Numbered from the stretch's first letter, positions 16,112 through 25,462 are shown. The stretch: DNA of 64,000 nt from Rickettsiales bacterium (GCA_041396965.1 JAWKXN010000001.1:930001-994000); one strand, 5' to 3'. Made by a program: numbers and translations. Notes: a model not told the origin generated them from the sequence alone.

Positions 16112-17974
16112 ATGAGCGAAGATAAAACATCATTGAAAAAGGGGCGGGAAGTTATTAAATCCCATTTGCGAACTATGCCACAATCGTCCGGTGTTTATCG
16201 GATGATTGATGAGTCTGGCAATAGTTTGTATGTTGGTAAGGCTAAGAATCTAAAAAATAGGGTAATGAATTATGTAAACACGGTGGCTCTTAATACTCGC
16301 CTGCAAAATATGATCTCGCAAACCGCCGCTCTTGAGATTGTTACTACTCGTTCAGAGGCTGAGGCTTTGCTGCTAGAGGCTAATTTGATCAAAAAACATT
16401 CCCCTAAATATAATATTTTACTCAAAGACGATAAATCTTTTCCTTATATATTTTTCTCCGGTAATCACGATTTTCCGAGAATATCTAAATATCGTGGAGC
16501 TAAGGGTAAAAAAGGCAAATATTTTGGTCCATTTGTCTCGGCGGGCGCGGTTGATGAGGTGATTACCTTACTACAAAAGGTATTTTTGTTGCGCTCGTGT
16601 AGTGATAATATTTTTAAGAACAGAACACGTCCGTGCCTTAAATATCAGATAAAACGTTGCTGCGCGCCTTGCGTTGATTACGTAAGTAAGGAAGATTATG
16701 ATGAGTTGCTTAATCAAGCTTATGATTTTCTTTCCGGTAAAAGTAAGCGGATAAAAGATGAGCTTAATGAACAGATGAGGCAAGCCAGCGAGCTGATGGA
16801 TTATGAGAAGGCCGCCACTTTGCGTGATCGTATTCAATCATTAACTCAAGTACAACAGCAGAATAAATTGAGTAGCGCTAACATAGCGGACGCTGATATG
16901 GTGGCGATCGTTCGTAAAGATAATAATTGCTGTGTAACCATATTTAGTTTTCGTGGTGGAGCTAATTATGGCAGTAAAAATTATTTTCCAACCAATACGA
17001 AAGAACATAGTGATAGTGAGATTATCACTAGCTTTATTTCTCAATTTTATCAATCACAGTCAGTTCCTAAATTATTATTAGTGAGTGAGGAGTTAGATAA
17101 TAAAGAGCTTATGGAGGAGGCATTGAGTTTACGTGCTGATTGCCATGTGGAGATTATCAATCCAAAACGTGGCGATAAGCACGAATTGATGAAGCAGGCA
17201 CATATCAACGCTAAGGATGCTCTTAATCGTCATATAATATCTAATTTATCTCAGAAGGTTGTTTTAGAGGAAGTAAAGAAGCTTTTTGACTTGCCAGATA
17301 TGCCTAAACGTATAGAGGTTTATGATAATAGCCATATAAGTGGTACTAATCGTGTGGGGGCGATGATTGTGGCGGGTGAGGATGGTTTTATAAAAAACCA
17401 ATACCGCAAATTTGATATTAAAAACTCAGAAGTAAAAAACGATGAGATAAGAGGAGGTGATGATTACGCTATGTTGCGTGAGGTGTTTATTCGTCGTTTC
17501 TCAAGGTTAAAAGAAGAGGCGAAAGATAAACCGGATTTAGTGCTTATAGATGGAGGAGCCGGACAGTTAAGTGTAGCGACGGAGGTGTTTAATGAACTTG
17601 CTATTAATGACATAATATATGTGGCGATAGCAAAGGGAGAGGATAGGAATGCGGGACGGGAGCATTTTTTCATGCCAAGTAAAAAGCCGTTTCAACTGCC
17701 TTATGAAAGTCCGGTTTTGCATTACCTGCAACGTTTGCGTGATGAGGCACATCGTTTTGCTATCGGAGCGCACCGTAATAAGCGTAGTAAATCAATGAAA
17801 GTATCAGAAATAGACTCTATTGACGGGATAGGCGCTGTTCGTAAGAAAGCCTTGCTACATTATTTTGGTTCAACAAGAGCGATTGCCGCCGCCAGCATTG
17901 AGGAGATAGCGAAGGTGGAAGGTATTAGCAAAGATAAAGCTGAGGATATTTATCGTTATTTTCATGGTAGGTGA
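16112..17974 (+). CDS. uvrC: Excinuclease ABC subunit C
   Basis: Dual-incision nuclease of nucleotide excision repair, acting with UvrAB. An N-terminal GIY-YIG domain (GVYRMIDESGNSLYVGKAK) makes the 3' cut. A cysteine cluster (RPCLKYQIKRCCAPC), a UVR region, an RNase H-like domain with the catalytic LVLIDGGAGQL, and C-terminal helix-hairpin-helix motifs (IDGIGAVRKKALL, VEGISKDKAEDI) follow. The 620 residues are the normal length. No clear ribosome site precedes the ATG. Confidence 0.96.
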   Translation: MSEDKTSLKKGREVIKSHLRTMPQSSGVYRMIDESGNSLYVGKAKNLKNRVMNYVNTVALNTRLQNMISQTAALEIVTTRSEAEALLLEANLIKKHSPKYNILLKDDKSFPYIFFSGNHDFPRISKYRGAKGKKGKYFGPFVSAGAVDEVITLLQKVFLLRSCSDNIFKNRTRPCLKYQIKRCCAPCVDYVSKEDYDELLNQAYDFLSGKSKRIKDELNEQMRQASELMDYEKAATLRDRIQSLTQVQQQNKLSSANIADADMVAIVRKDNNCCVTIFSFRGGANYGSKNYFPTNTKEHSDSEIITSFISQFYQSQSVPKLLLVSEELDNKELMEEALSLRADCHVEIINPKRGDKHELMKQAHINAKDALNRHIISNLSQKVVLEEVKKLFDLPDMPKRIEVYDNSHISGTNRVGAMIVAGEDGFIKNQYRKFDIKNSEVKNDEIRGGDDYAMLREVFIRRFSRLKEEAKDKPDLVLIDGGAGQLSVATEVFNELAINDIIYVAIAKGEDRNAGREHFFMPSKKPFQLPYESPVLHYLQRLRDEAHRFAIGAHRNKRSKSMKVSEIDSIDGIGAVRKKALLHYFGSTRAIAAASIEEIAKVEGISKDKAEDIYRYFHGR

Positions 17975-18043
17975 TATAGGGCTGAGGTTATGGGAGACAG
18001 GCAGAGGCAATACGCTATCGTTACACTCGCCATAGTATAACGT

Positions 18044-18871
18044 TTAACTCTTTAGTTCCCCAGATCTTTTAGCGGCGGCGGAAATTGCTTTTTCAATAAG
18101 TGATTTGAACGAGTCATTATCGGTTAAAACATTAAGAGCCGCTTCGGTAGTGCCACCTTTGCTGGTTACGTTGTCACGCAATTCACTAAGCGTTTTATCA
18201 CTTTTCTCGGCGAGATGAACAGAGCCATGTACCATCGCCATAGCGAGTGTGGAGGCGGTATCACGGTTAAGCCCATATTTTATTCCGGCATCGGTTAGCG
18301 CCTCAATGAACAGAAAAACATAGGCCGGACCACTACCTGAAATAGCAGTTATAATATCCATATCTTTTTCAGCTACCCATATAGTTTTACCGAATGATTC
18401 CATTAATATAGAGGCGATTTTTTTTTGCTCATCACTGGTATTGTTATTGGCGGTGAGAGCGGTTATGGCTTTTCCTACCAGCGCTGGAGTATTTGGCATG
18501 GCTCGGATTATTTTCGCGTCATCCCCTAAAAGTTCCGCTAGAGAATCTATTGTCCTTCCGGCGGCAATGGAGATATAAAGCGAAGAAGTTCCAAAACGTT
18601 CTTTATATCTTGGTAACACGTCAGAAAATTGTTGAGGCTTTATCGCTAGGATTATTATATCCGGTTTTATATCAGAAGATAATTCCGATAAGTCATGAAA
18701 TAATACGGTATTCTCATTTACCGGTATATCAGAATGACCGTTAGGCTCAATGACATAAAATTCGTTAACTCCGTAAGGTGGTTTTTTATGCCATCCGCTC
18801 AATATGGCTTTTCCCATATTGCCGCAGCCTACTAATAACACCGAAATATCAGAAGAGGTATTCGCTAGCAT
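18044..18871 (-). CDS. proC: Pyrroline-5-carboxylate reductase
   Basis: NADPH-dependent last step of proline synthesis. The N-terminal Rossmann motif is VGCGNMGKAILSGW; the C-terminal signature includes ITAISGSGPAYVFLFIEAL and GGTTEAALNVL. The 275 residues are normal. It is convergent with uvrC and lies 9 bases downstream of the ybjN-like gene, probably as one operon. Confidence 0.95.
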   Translation of the reverse strand: MLANTSSDISVLLVGCGNMGKAILSGWHKKPPYGVNEFYVIEPNGHSDIPVNENTVLFHDLSELSSDIKPDIIILAIKPQQFSDVLPRYKERFGTSSLYISIAAGRTIDSLAELLGDDAKIIRAMPNTPALVGKAITALTANNNTSDEQKKIASILMESFGKTIWVAEKDMDIITAISGSGPAYVFLFIEALTDAGIKYGLNRDTASTLAMAMVHGSVHLAEKSDKTLSELRDNVTSKGGTTEAALNVLTDNDSFKSLIEKAISAAAKRSGELKS

Positions 18872-18880
18872 AGAGAATAA

Positions 18881-19381
18881 CTATGCTTCAGCTATTGTTT
18901 CAAACAATGCTATCTCAATGGCCTCAGCGGCGGTCTTGCCACCCCATACCACAGATTGGAAAGCAGGGTAAAAACGTTCACATTCGCCGATAGCTAAATC
19001 AAGAAGTTCTTGTAGATGCTCGGCTGTTGTACCGGCTCCCTCACGCAGTAATAAAGAATGCCTGAATAATATAGAGTTATCCTCAGCGTAAAGGCTGAAA
19101 TGCCCAAGCCATAATTTCTCATTTACCAAAGCTAATAGCGAATGGATTCTTGCTATTGACGCTTTTGGAAATTTGCTTTCAAGAGAGCAAGAAAGAGTAA
19201 GGCCGCCTGATTCTTCCTGCCATGTGAACCATATACGGTAGTTGCACCATACCCCATTTACCTCCGCGACTAGCTCTCCTTCGGCTGGACGATCAAATAT
19301 CCAATCACGATCCATAATTACCAGTTCGGCCATATCAAGCGGATTATAAATTTTATCATTTTCAATCAACATTGATTTCAT
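18881..19381 (-). CDS. YbjN-domain protein
   Basis: About 166 residues with the YbjN pattern, a type III secretion chaperone-like fold often found next to proC in alphaproteobacteria. GAGGG 7 bases upstream supports the ATG at 19381 rather than the one at 19429. Visible features are RDWIFDRPAEGELVAEVNG and a C-terminal acidic helix. The function is unknown; the fold suggests protein binding. It forms a two-gene unit with proC. Confidence 0.75.
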   Translation of the reverse strand: MKSMLIENDKIYNPLDMAELVIMDRDWIFDRPAEGELVAEVNGVWCNYRIWFTWQEESGGLTLSCSLESKFPKASIARIHSLLALVNEKLWLGHFSLYAEDNSILFRHSLLLREGAGTTAEHLQELLDLAIGECERFYPAFQSVVWGGKTAAEAIEIALFETIAEA

Positions 19382-19567
19382 CGCGTGTCCCTCAAAAAAT
19401 ATAGTGATGTTATTCAGGTATACAGCCACTCTTGGAGATTTGGCGTAACCATCTATACTCTAATCCTGACATGGAATGAAGCAAAAATCCATTAATTTAA
19501 CAAATAATGAACAAAAAATATTTTATATTTATAATTCAATATGTTATGCAGCAAAAACTAATATATT

Positions 19568-19843
19568 CTATTTGCTGGATTTTTTGGTGTTTATTAAGGA
19601 ATAAACTTGATTTTCTAGCGATTCAACACGTTTTTTTAGCTCTTCTTGCTCATTACGAGCTTTAACTAGCATGGCTTGCATGGTATCAAACTCGTCTTTA
19701 CTCACTAATTCCATGTTTTTTAATAATTTTTCTATTTGGAAAGCGACTATGGAGTCTATTTCCTGCTTCATATCCATCGCTCTGCCAACAGCGGAATTAG
19801 CTAGATTGGATAAGTCGTTTAATATTTTATTGTTATTTATCAT
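19568..19843 (-). CDS. BMFP/UbiK-family accessory factor
   Basis: 91-residue coiled-coil protein of the YqiC/BMFP family (DUF526). The pattern DLSNLANSAVGRAMDMKQEI, then LVSKDEFDTMQAMLVKARNEQEELKKRVESLE, is typical. In gammaproteobacteria the homologue UbiK assists aerobic ubiquinone synthesis and binds lipids; in alphaproteobacteria the role is inferred. It stands alone between the ybjN-like gene and hldD, which is divergent. Confidence 0.78.
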   Translation of the reverse strand: MINNNKILNDLSNLANSAVGRAMDMKQEIDSIVAFQIEKLLKNMELVSKDEFDTMQAMLVKARNEQEELKKRVESLENQVYSLINTKKSSK

Positions 19844-19970
19844 GATGTTAGTCTTTCTGTGGTTTTTGTATTAATTTATAATTGCTTTAATATCAATATT
19901 TTACCATTTTTTAGTGATGTTACTATATATTTATTCATAGGTTAAATAAAGTATCTATAGAGTTTGTTCT

Positions 19971-20963
19971 ATGAAAACAATCCTCGTAACTGGTGGTGGT
20001 GGTTTTATCGGTTCTAATCTGGTAGCTGAGCTGCTAAATAGTAATTCGTATAAAGTCGTAATATGCGATCGTTTTGGCGCTGATAGTAAATGGCGTAATC
20101 TGTCAAAACATCCGGTATATGATGTTATCACCCCTGAAAATCTTTTCTCATGGCTTGATAAGAATGCGGAGAATATAGAAATCATATACCATCTGGGAGC
20201 TGTTTCTTCCACGACAGAGGAAAAGGTTGATTTAATTCTCGCTAATAACTTTACTTTTTCTGTGGAGCTATGGGATTGGTGTGTAAAAAATAAAACACGT
20301 TTTATCTATACGTCATCTTCGGCTACTTATGGTAATGGAGAGAATGGGTTTGATGATAGCATGGATTTATCTTACTTATCTTCTCTAGTGCCGCTTTCAG
20401 CGTATGGCTGGAGTAAGCATTTATTTGATAATCATGTGGCAAGAGTATTAGCGAATGATGAGGTTGTGCCGCCACAATGGGTAAATTTTAAGCTGTTTAA
20501 TGTTTATGGTCCTAATGAATATCATAAAGGTAATCAATGTAGTGTTATCTCACAGATAGCTACTCATGCCATAGAACATAGTAGTGTAAAGCTTTTCCGT
20601 TCATATAATGATGAATATGAGGATGGTGAGCAAAAGAGGGATATGATTTATGTTAAGGATGCGGTCAAAGTACTACTTTGGTGCCTTATCACTCCTAAAG
20701 TATCCGGTATGTTTAATCTTGGTAGTGGGAAGGCTAGTAGTTTTAATGAAATGACAGCCGCTATTTTTGAGGCTATAGGTCATGAAGGTCGTATAAGCTA
20801 TATTGATATGCCAGAAAAATTGGTAAAAAATTACCAATATTTTACGCAGGCAAATATAGATAGGTTAAAAAACTCTGGATTCCATACGAGCTTTACTCCA
20901 TTAAGCGAGGGGATAAAAGATTATGTTCAAAACTATCTGCTTAAAGAGAATAAGTATCTGTAG
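19971..20963 (+). CDS. hldD: ADP-glyceromanno-heptose 6-epimerase
   Basis: NADP-dependent short-chain epimerase for the last step of ADP-heptose synthesis, used in the LPS inner core. Visible are the Rossmann motif TGGGGFIGSNLV, the catalytic YGWSK (YxxxK) and the family-specific EYEDGEQKRDMIYVKD. The 330 residues are normal. It implies that the cell makes heptose-containing LPS, which many obligate intracellular Rickettsiales do not. tatA follows about 100 bases downstream. Confidence 0.93.
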   Translation: MKTILVTGGGGFIGSNLVAELLNSNSYKVVICDRFGADSKWRNLSKHPVYDVITPENLFSWLDKNAENIEIIYHLGAVSSTTEEKVDLILANNFTFSVELWDWCVKNKTRFIYTSSSATYGNGENGFDDSMDLSYLSSLVPLSAYGWSKHLFDNHVARVLANDEVVPPQWVNFKLFNVYGPNEYHKGNQCSVISQIATHAIEHSSVKLFRSYNDEYEDGEQKRDMIYVKDAVKVLLWCLITPKVSGMFNLGSGKASSFNEMTAAIFEAIGHEGRISYIDMPEKLVKNYQYFTQANIDRLKNSGFHTSFTPLSEGIKDYVQNYLLKENKYL

Positions 20964-21066
20964 CTATAGACTTAAGCTATAATCCTATCCTCAATACTCT
21001 CTTGTATACTGTCTGACATTAGACTATAACTTTTGTATGATTACATATCTATAAAAAGGAGCCTTT

Positions 21067-21246
21067 ATGCCCAGTATACCTCAATTATTGATAGTTTTGC
21101 TTATTATATTGCTATTGTTTGGCGCGGGAAGGTTGCCGAAAATAATGGGTGATGTTGGTAAATCTATCCGTTCCCTTAGAGAGGGATTAAAAGGTGAAGA
21201 TGGTGGTAAGATTGATGGCAAAGACGAAACAAAAGATAATAGTTAG
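21067..21246 (+). CDS. tatA: Twin-arginine translocase subunit TatA
   Basis: 59-residue pore-forming Tat subunit. One N-terminal membrane helix (PQLLIVLLIILLLFG) is followed by the hinge and amphipathic helix GRLPKIMGDVGKSIRSLREG and a short acidic tail. AAGGAG at 21057-21062 is well placed for the ATG. It heads the tatA-tatB-tatC cluster. Folded proteins with twin-arginine signals should therefore be exported. Confidence 0.93.
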   Translation: MPSIPQLLIVLLIILLLFGAGRLPKIMGDVGKSIRSLREGLKGEDGGKIDGKDETKDNS

Positions 21247-21293
21247 ATAGTTTTTCGTTTTTATTCAGATTGAGTATAATTGTAATTAGAAGC

Positions 21294-21623
21294 ATGTTTG
21301 ACCTTTCTATTTCTGAAATATTGCTAGTGGCTATAATTGGTATAGTCTTTATTAAAGCTGAGGATTTACCAGTAGTTATGAAGTCAGTAGTTTCAGCTAT
21401 TCGTAAGCTACGATCTTTTGCTGATGAGATTAGACGGACATTTAGCGAGATAAGTCGTGAAGCGGGAATTGAAGATATGGAGAAAGAGATAAACGCTGAT
21501 ATAAAAATGATTAAAGGCGATGATGGAAAATATTATGAGTCTTATAGTATTGATAATATAGAGTTGAAGGATGAATCGCTAAACATTAGTCAAGATAATA
21601 AAAATGACGATACGAACAGATGA
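21294..21623 (+). CDS. tatB: Sec-independent translocase subunit TatB
   Basis: Tat receptor subunit of about 109 residues. The ATG at 21294 gives the canonical start MFDLSISEILLVAIIGIVF; an upstream TTG at 21270 would add eight atypical residues. One membrane helix is followed by an amphipathic helix (KSVVSAIRKLRSFADEI) and an acidic, Asn-rich tail. Its 3' end overlaps the tatC start by 20 bases, consistent with coupled translation. Confidence 0.92.
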   Translation: MFDLSISEILLVAIIGIVFIKAEDLPVVMKSVVSAIRKLRSFADEIRRTFSEISREAGIEDMEKEINADIKMIKGDDGKYYESYSIDNIELKDESLNISQDNKNDDTNR

Positions 21624-22371
21624 AGATCTTGTAAAGCAACCTTTGCTTGAGCATCTAAAAGAGTTAAAAAGAAGAGTTATATATAGTTTGCTTGCTTTTT
21701 TTGCGGCGACCTGTGTCAGTTATTATTTCGCTGAGGACATTTATGCTTTTTTGGTAAAGCCTCTGGCGCAAGCGGTGCCGGAAGAGCAGGGTAGACGGAT
21801 GATATATACCGGACTTGCTGAGGCGTTTCTGACCTATCTTAAACTCTCGGTGTTCGCTGGGTTTTTATTTTCATTTCCAGTTATAGCTGGGCAATTCTAT
21901 TTATTTCTCGCTCCCGGTTTATATAAGAATGAGCAAAGGGCGATAATGCCATATTTGGTTGCCGCTCCTTTATTATTCATCGCTGGCGCGGCGTTTGTTT
22001 ATTATCTGATATTTCCGGCTGCGTGGAGTTTCTTCTTGGGTTTTGAATCGGTAGGAGCGAGTGACAGTCTTCCAATACAGTTAGAGGCGAAAGTAAGTGA
22101 TTATTTGTCACTTGTTACCCATCTTATCGTGGCTTTTGGTCTTGCCTTTCAGCTTCCGGTAATATTGGTTTTGCTGGTGCGCTCAGGTATCATGAAGCTT
22201 GATAGCCTAAAGAAAGGTAGGCGTTACGCTATAGTTATTATCGTAGCGGTCGCCGCTATCATTACTCCACCAGATATTTTCAGTCAGATAGCGCTTTCCA
22301 TACCGTTATATATGCTTTATGAAATATCCATAATTTTATGTAGGAATGCGGGTAGTGATAGTAGCAATTAG
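21604..22371 (+). CDS. tatC: Sec-independent translocase subunit TatC
   Basis: Six-helix membrane protein that recognises twin-arginine signal peptides. The N-terminal LLEHLKELKRRVI is the family hallmark, and FPVIAGQFYLFLAPGLYKNEQ is the conserved loop region. The 255 residues are normal. It overlaps tatB. serS follows in the usual alphaproteobacterial tat-serS-surE order, but a toxin-antitoxin pair now lies between. Confidence 0.95.
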   Translation: MTIRTDEDLVKQPLLEHLKELKRRVIYSLLAFFAATCVSYYFAEDIYAFLVKPLAQAVPEEQGRRMIYTGLAEAFLTYLKLSVFAGFLFSFPVIAGQFYLFLAPGLYKNEQRAIMPYLVAAPLLFIAGAAFVYYLIFPAAWSFFLGFESVGASDSLPIQLEAKVSDYLSLVTHLIVAFGLAFQLPVILVLLVRSGIMKLDSLKKGRRYAIVIIVAVAAIITPPDIFSQIALSIPLYMLYEISIILCRNAGSDSSN

Positions 22372-22423
22372 TAGACAAAGGATGCTAATGGTAGTATAAT
22401 ACTATTGTTGGGAGTATATAATT

Positions 22424-22669
22424 ATGTCTATGCCAGTTAAATTATCTGATAATCTTATTAATGAGGCAAAGCGTTATGCCGCCGCTTGTAGCCGTTCGTT
22501 ACCAAAGCAGATCGAGCATTGGTCACGCATAGGCAAAATAGCTGAGGATAATCCTGATTTGCCTTATAGTTTTATCCATGAGTTGTTGCTGTCTATTGAA
22601 GAAGTAAGAGACGGCGAGGTTAGTGATTTTATATTGCCAGAAAATGATAAAAATCAAACAAACCAGTAG
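22424..22669 (+). CDS. ParD-like antitoxin
   Basis: 81-residue protein of the ParD-like antitoxin type: SMPVKLSDNLINEAKRYA, then SRSLPKQIEHWSRIGKIAEDNPDL, then an acidic tail. The family usually pairs with a RelE/ParE-type toxin, and such a gene overlaps its 3' end by 26 bases. A TATAAT-like sequence and GGGAG lie upstream. The pair is inserted between tatC and serS. Confidence 0.85.
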   Translation: MSMPVKLSDNLINEAKRYAAACSRSLPKQIEHWSRIGKIAEDNPDLPYSFIHELLLSIEEVRDGEVSDFILPENDKNQTNQ

Positions 22670-22922
22670 ATTTAGAAAAATACATAAAAAACTAAAACCG
22701 AATCAGCGGGGATTTGTTGATTCGGCTATAGGGGTGATTGTACAAAATCCTGAAGTTGGTACTCGTAAAAAAGGTGACCTGTCAGATATTTATGTATATA
22801 AATTCCCTATGCTAGGGCAACAGACTCTACTTGCCTATATTTATATTGAGGATGAACTTACCGTATTATTACTATCTTTGGGTTCTCATGAGAATTTTTA
22901 TAGAGACATGAGACGTAATTAA
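22644..22922 (+). CDS. RelE/ParE-family toxin
   Basis: 92 residues starting at the ATG at 22644, inside the antitoxin gene. The ParE-like fold is seen as FRKIHKKLKPNQRGFVDSAIGVIVQNPEVGTRKKGDLSDIYVYKF, then LLAYIYIEDELTVLLLSLGSHENFYRDM. The final GSHENFY block is typical of the RelE-like group paired with ParD-like antitoxins. Whether it cuts mRNA or targets gyrase cannot be told. It is the third toxin-antitoxin pair of the window. Confidence 0.85.
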   Translation: MIKIKQTSRFRKIHKKLKPNQRGFVDSAIGVIVQNPEVGTRKKGDLSDIYVYKFPMLGQQTLLAYIYIEDELTVLLLSLGSHENFYRDMRRN

Positions 22923-22984
22923 CTATCTTAAGGTATAGGAAGTATGAATAAGGATAAAAAATATAAAGAAATGAAAGAATAAAA

Positions 22985-24253
22985 ATGCATGATATTAAAT
23001 TTATAAGACAGAATCCTAATGATTTTGACGCCGCGTTAAAGAGGAGAGGGCTTGCGCCTTTATCGGCTAAGATTATCGCTCTTGATGAGGAAAAGCGCAA
23101 AGGTCAAACTACGCTTCAAGAGTTATTGGCAAAACGCAATAATTTCGCCAAGCAAATAGGTATGGTAAAGAAGGAAGGAAAAGACGCTTCATCTATTATG
23201 GAGGAGTCCAAAAAAAATAATGAAGCGATAGATAGTTTGCAGGCATCTCTGGATGGTCATGGTGAACTTGAGATAATACTTGAAAGTCTGCCGAATATTT
23301 TAGCGGATGACGTGCCTGATGGTGAGGATGAGAGCGGAAATGTTGAGATTAAGGTAGTTGGCAAGAAACCGGAAATGGATTTTACACCAAAGGCGCATGA
23401 TGATTTGGGTATAGCGCTTGGATTAATGGATTTTGATAACGCCGCTAAGCTTTCCGGCTCCCGTTTTGTGGTGTTGCGTGGCGCGATCGCTCGTATGGAG
23501 CGGGCACTTGCTTCTTTCATGCTGGATATACACACTAAGGAATTTGGTTATACTGAGCATACTGTGCCTTTGTTGGTACGTGATAATGCTATGTATGGTA
23601 CGACGCAGCTTCCGAAATTCGCTGAGGATTCTTTTAAGACTGAAAATGGTTATTGGTTAATCCCAACCTCTGAGGTTTCACTTACTAACTTAGTCGCCGA
23701 TAGTATAATTGATATGGATAATTTGCCCATACGGATGACTGCATACAGCCAGTGTTTCCGTTCGGAGGCTGGATCTGCTGGAAAAGATACCAAAGGTATG
23801 ATAAGGCAGCATCAATTTTCTAAAGTAGAGATGGTAAGTGTTACCTCCGCTGGTATGTCAGAGCAGGAACATGAGCGTATGCTATCTTGCGCTGAGGAAG
23901 TGTTGAAGCGTCTTGGTTTGCACTATCGGGTGATGTTGCTTTGCTCTGGTGATACTGGTTTTGGAGCTAGAAAGACCTATGATATTGAGGTATGGCTTCC
24001 ATCACAAAATACTTATAGGGAAATTTCAAGCTGTTCAAATTGTGGTGACTTTCAAGCTAGGCGGATGAAAGCGAGAAGTAAAATTCGTGGAGAGAAGGAA
24101 ACCAACTTTGTTCATACTCTAAACGGCTCTGGTCTTGCTATTGGTCGTACTATTGTCGCTATACTGGAAAATTACCAACAAGCGGATGGAAGTATTATAG
24201 TACCAGAAGCTCTGCGACCGTATATGGGAGGAGTGGAGGTTATAGGAAAATAG
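22985..24253 (+). CDS. serS: Seryl-tRNA synthetase
   Basis: Class II synthetase charging tRNA-Ser and, for later selenylation where present, tRNA-Sec. The N-terminal coiled-coil arm binds the tRNA long variable arm. Motif 2 (FRSEAGSAGKDTKGMIRQHQF) and motif 3 (LNGSGLAIGRTIVAILENYQ) are intact. The 422 residues are normal. In alphaproteobacteria serS is commonly followed by surE; here an S23-type gene lies between them. Confidence 0.96.
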   Translation: MHDIKFIRQNPNDFDAALKRRGLAPLSAKIIALDEEKRKGQTTLQELLAKRNNFAKQIGMVKKEGKDASSIMEESKKNNEAIDSLQASLDGHGELEIILESLPNILADDVPDGEDESGNVEIKVVGKKPEMDFTPKAHDDLGIALGLMDFDNAAKLSGSRFVVLRGAIARMERALASFMLDIHTKEFGYTEHTVPLLVRDNAMYGTTQLPKFAEDSFKTENGYWLIPTSEVSLTNLVADSIIDMDNLPIRMTAYSQCFRSEAGSAGKDTKGMIRQHQFSKVEMVSVTSAGMSEQEHERMLSCAEEVLKRLGLHYRVMLLCSGDTGFGARKTYDIEVWLPSQNTYREISSCSNCGDFQARRMKARSKIRGEKETNFVHTLNGSGLAIGRTIVAILENYQQADGSIIVPEALRPYMGGVEVIGK

Positions 24254-24267
24254 GCAGTAGGCATTAG
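24253..24267 (+). repeat. GGCATTAG repeat upstream of S23-type gene
   Basis: GGCAGTAGGCATTAG begins at the serS stop codon. Its core GGCATTAG is inverted relative to CTAATGCC, which occurs twice at 24668-24693 on the other side of the four-helix-bundle gene. Together they look like the ends of an inserted cassette. Confidence 0.6.
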
Positions 24268-24287
24268 TAGCTAGTGAAAGTCTGTGA

Positions 24288-24647
24288 ATGGGAAATATAT
24301 CAAGTTATAAAGATTTAGATGTCTGGAAAAGAGCACGTATATTAGTTAAGAATATTTATATTTTGACTAAGCAATATCCAAAAGAAGAGTTGTTTGCTTT
24401 AGTTAGCCAGACCAGACGTGCCGCTATTTCTATTCCAGCTAATATAGCAGAAGGTTTTTCACGACACGGCACTAAGGATTATATAGCTTTTATTTCAGTT
24501 GCTATAGGTTCTTTGGCTGAGCTTGAAACTTTATTGATTCTTGCAGAAGATATAGGTTATATAGAATGCTCAAAAATGCTTTTTGAAATAAATCAGTTGC
24601 AAAAAATGTTACATAGCTTACGAAAGTCTTTGAAAGAAAAAATTTGA
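24288..24647 (+). CDS. Four-helix-bundle protein (S23 rRNA-intervening-sequence type)
   Basis: 119 residues of the S23/IVP family (TIGR02436-like): YKDLDVWKRARILVKNIY, then LVSQTRRAAISIPANIAEGFSRHG, then SLAELETLLILAEDIGYI. Relatives are encoded in intervening sequences of 23S rRNA genes or as free-standing genes in variable intergenic sites; the function is unknown. Here the gene interrupts serS-surE and is bracketed by inverted GGCATTAG repeats, which supports a mobile origin. Confidence 0.88.
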   Translation: MGNISSYKDLDVWKRARILVKNIYILTKQYPKEELFALVSQTRRAAISIPANIAEGFSRHGTKDYIAFISVAIGSLAELETLLILAEDIGYIECSKMLFEINQLQKMLHSLRKSLKEKI

Positions 24648-24667
24648 TGAACGAAACCACTACACCA

Positions 24668-24693
24668 TTGCCTAATGCCGATTGCCTAATGCC
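24668..24693 (+). repeat. Tandem TTGCCTAATGCC repeat downstream of S23-type gene
   Basis: TTGCCTAATGCC occurs at 24668-24679 and again at 24682-24693, separated by GA. CTAATGCC is the reverse complement of the GGCATTAG at 24260-24267. The second copy contains the surE start codon (24689). Confidence 0.7.
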
Positions 24694-25462
24694 AAGAATA
24701 CTTATAAGCAATGATGATGGTATAAATTCTGATGGCATAAAGGTTTTGGAAAAAATAGCTCGTGCTATATCTGATGATGTGTGGGTAGTCGCTCCTGAGA
24801 GTGAGCAAAGCGGAGCGGCACATTCTCTTACTCTGCATCTGCCGGTGCGTGTTCGTAAGTTGGAAGAGAAACGTTATGCTGTGGGTGGTACTCCGACAGA
24901 TTGCGTATTGCTCGCTATAAAGCAAATTGTAGCGAAGGAGGATGGTAAGCCGGTTGATTTAGTTTTATCCGGTGTAAATCATGGTTCCAATGTTGGTGAT
25001 GACGTGACTTATTCAGGAACAATCGCGGCGGCAATGGAAGGTACTGTACTCAATATTCCTTCCATCGCTCTTAGCCTTAACCATGATGGTTCTTATGACA
25101 TGAAGTGGTCGGTGGTGGAAAAATTCGCGGCGGAGATAATAAAAAAGCTTATTTCCACAAAATGGGATAAAAACATACTAATGAATATAAATTTTCCTTA
25201 TTGTTCTGAGAATAAGGTTAAAGGTGTAAAAATATGCGCGCAGGGAAAGCGGTTGGTAAATATTCAGCTCAGTGAGCGAGCGGATCCCAAAGGTAGACCA
25301 TATTTCTGGCTGGGTGGAGAACGAGATAATACGCCAGAAAAACCAGATGTTGATATTGATTATTTGCAGAATGATTATATCACCATAACGCCGATATGTA
25401 TGGATATGACAGATTATAAATCTCTTGGTGAACTAAAAAATCTTTGGGGATGTACCATCTAA
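24689..25462 (+). CDS. surE: 5'/3'-nucleotidase SurE
   Basis: Metal-dependent phosphatase for nucleoside monophosphates, linked to stationary-phase survival. The start MPRILISNDDGINSDGI contains the catalytic DD pair and defines the true start at 24689. An upstream ATG at 24644 would add 15 residues encoded by the cassette repeats. Further motifs are GTPTDCV and LVLSGVNHGSNVGDDVTYSGTIAAAMEG. The 257 residues are normal. The start codon lies inside a repeat flanking the S23 gene, so its leader has been replaced. Confidence 0.95.
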   Translation: MPRILISNDDGINSDGIKVLEKIARAISDDVWVVAPESEQSGAAHSLTLHLPVRVRKLEEKRYAVGGTPTDCVLLAIKQIVAKEDGKPVDLVLSGVNHGSNVGDDVTYSGTIAAAMEGTVLNIPSIALSLNHDGSYDMKWSVVEKFAAEIIKKLISTKWDKNILMNINFPYCSENKVKGVKICAQGKRLVNIQLSERADPKGRPYFWLGGERDNTPEKPDVDIDYLQNDYITITPICMDMTDYKSLGELKNLWGCTI

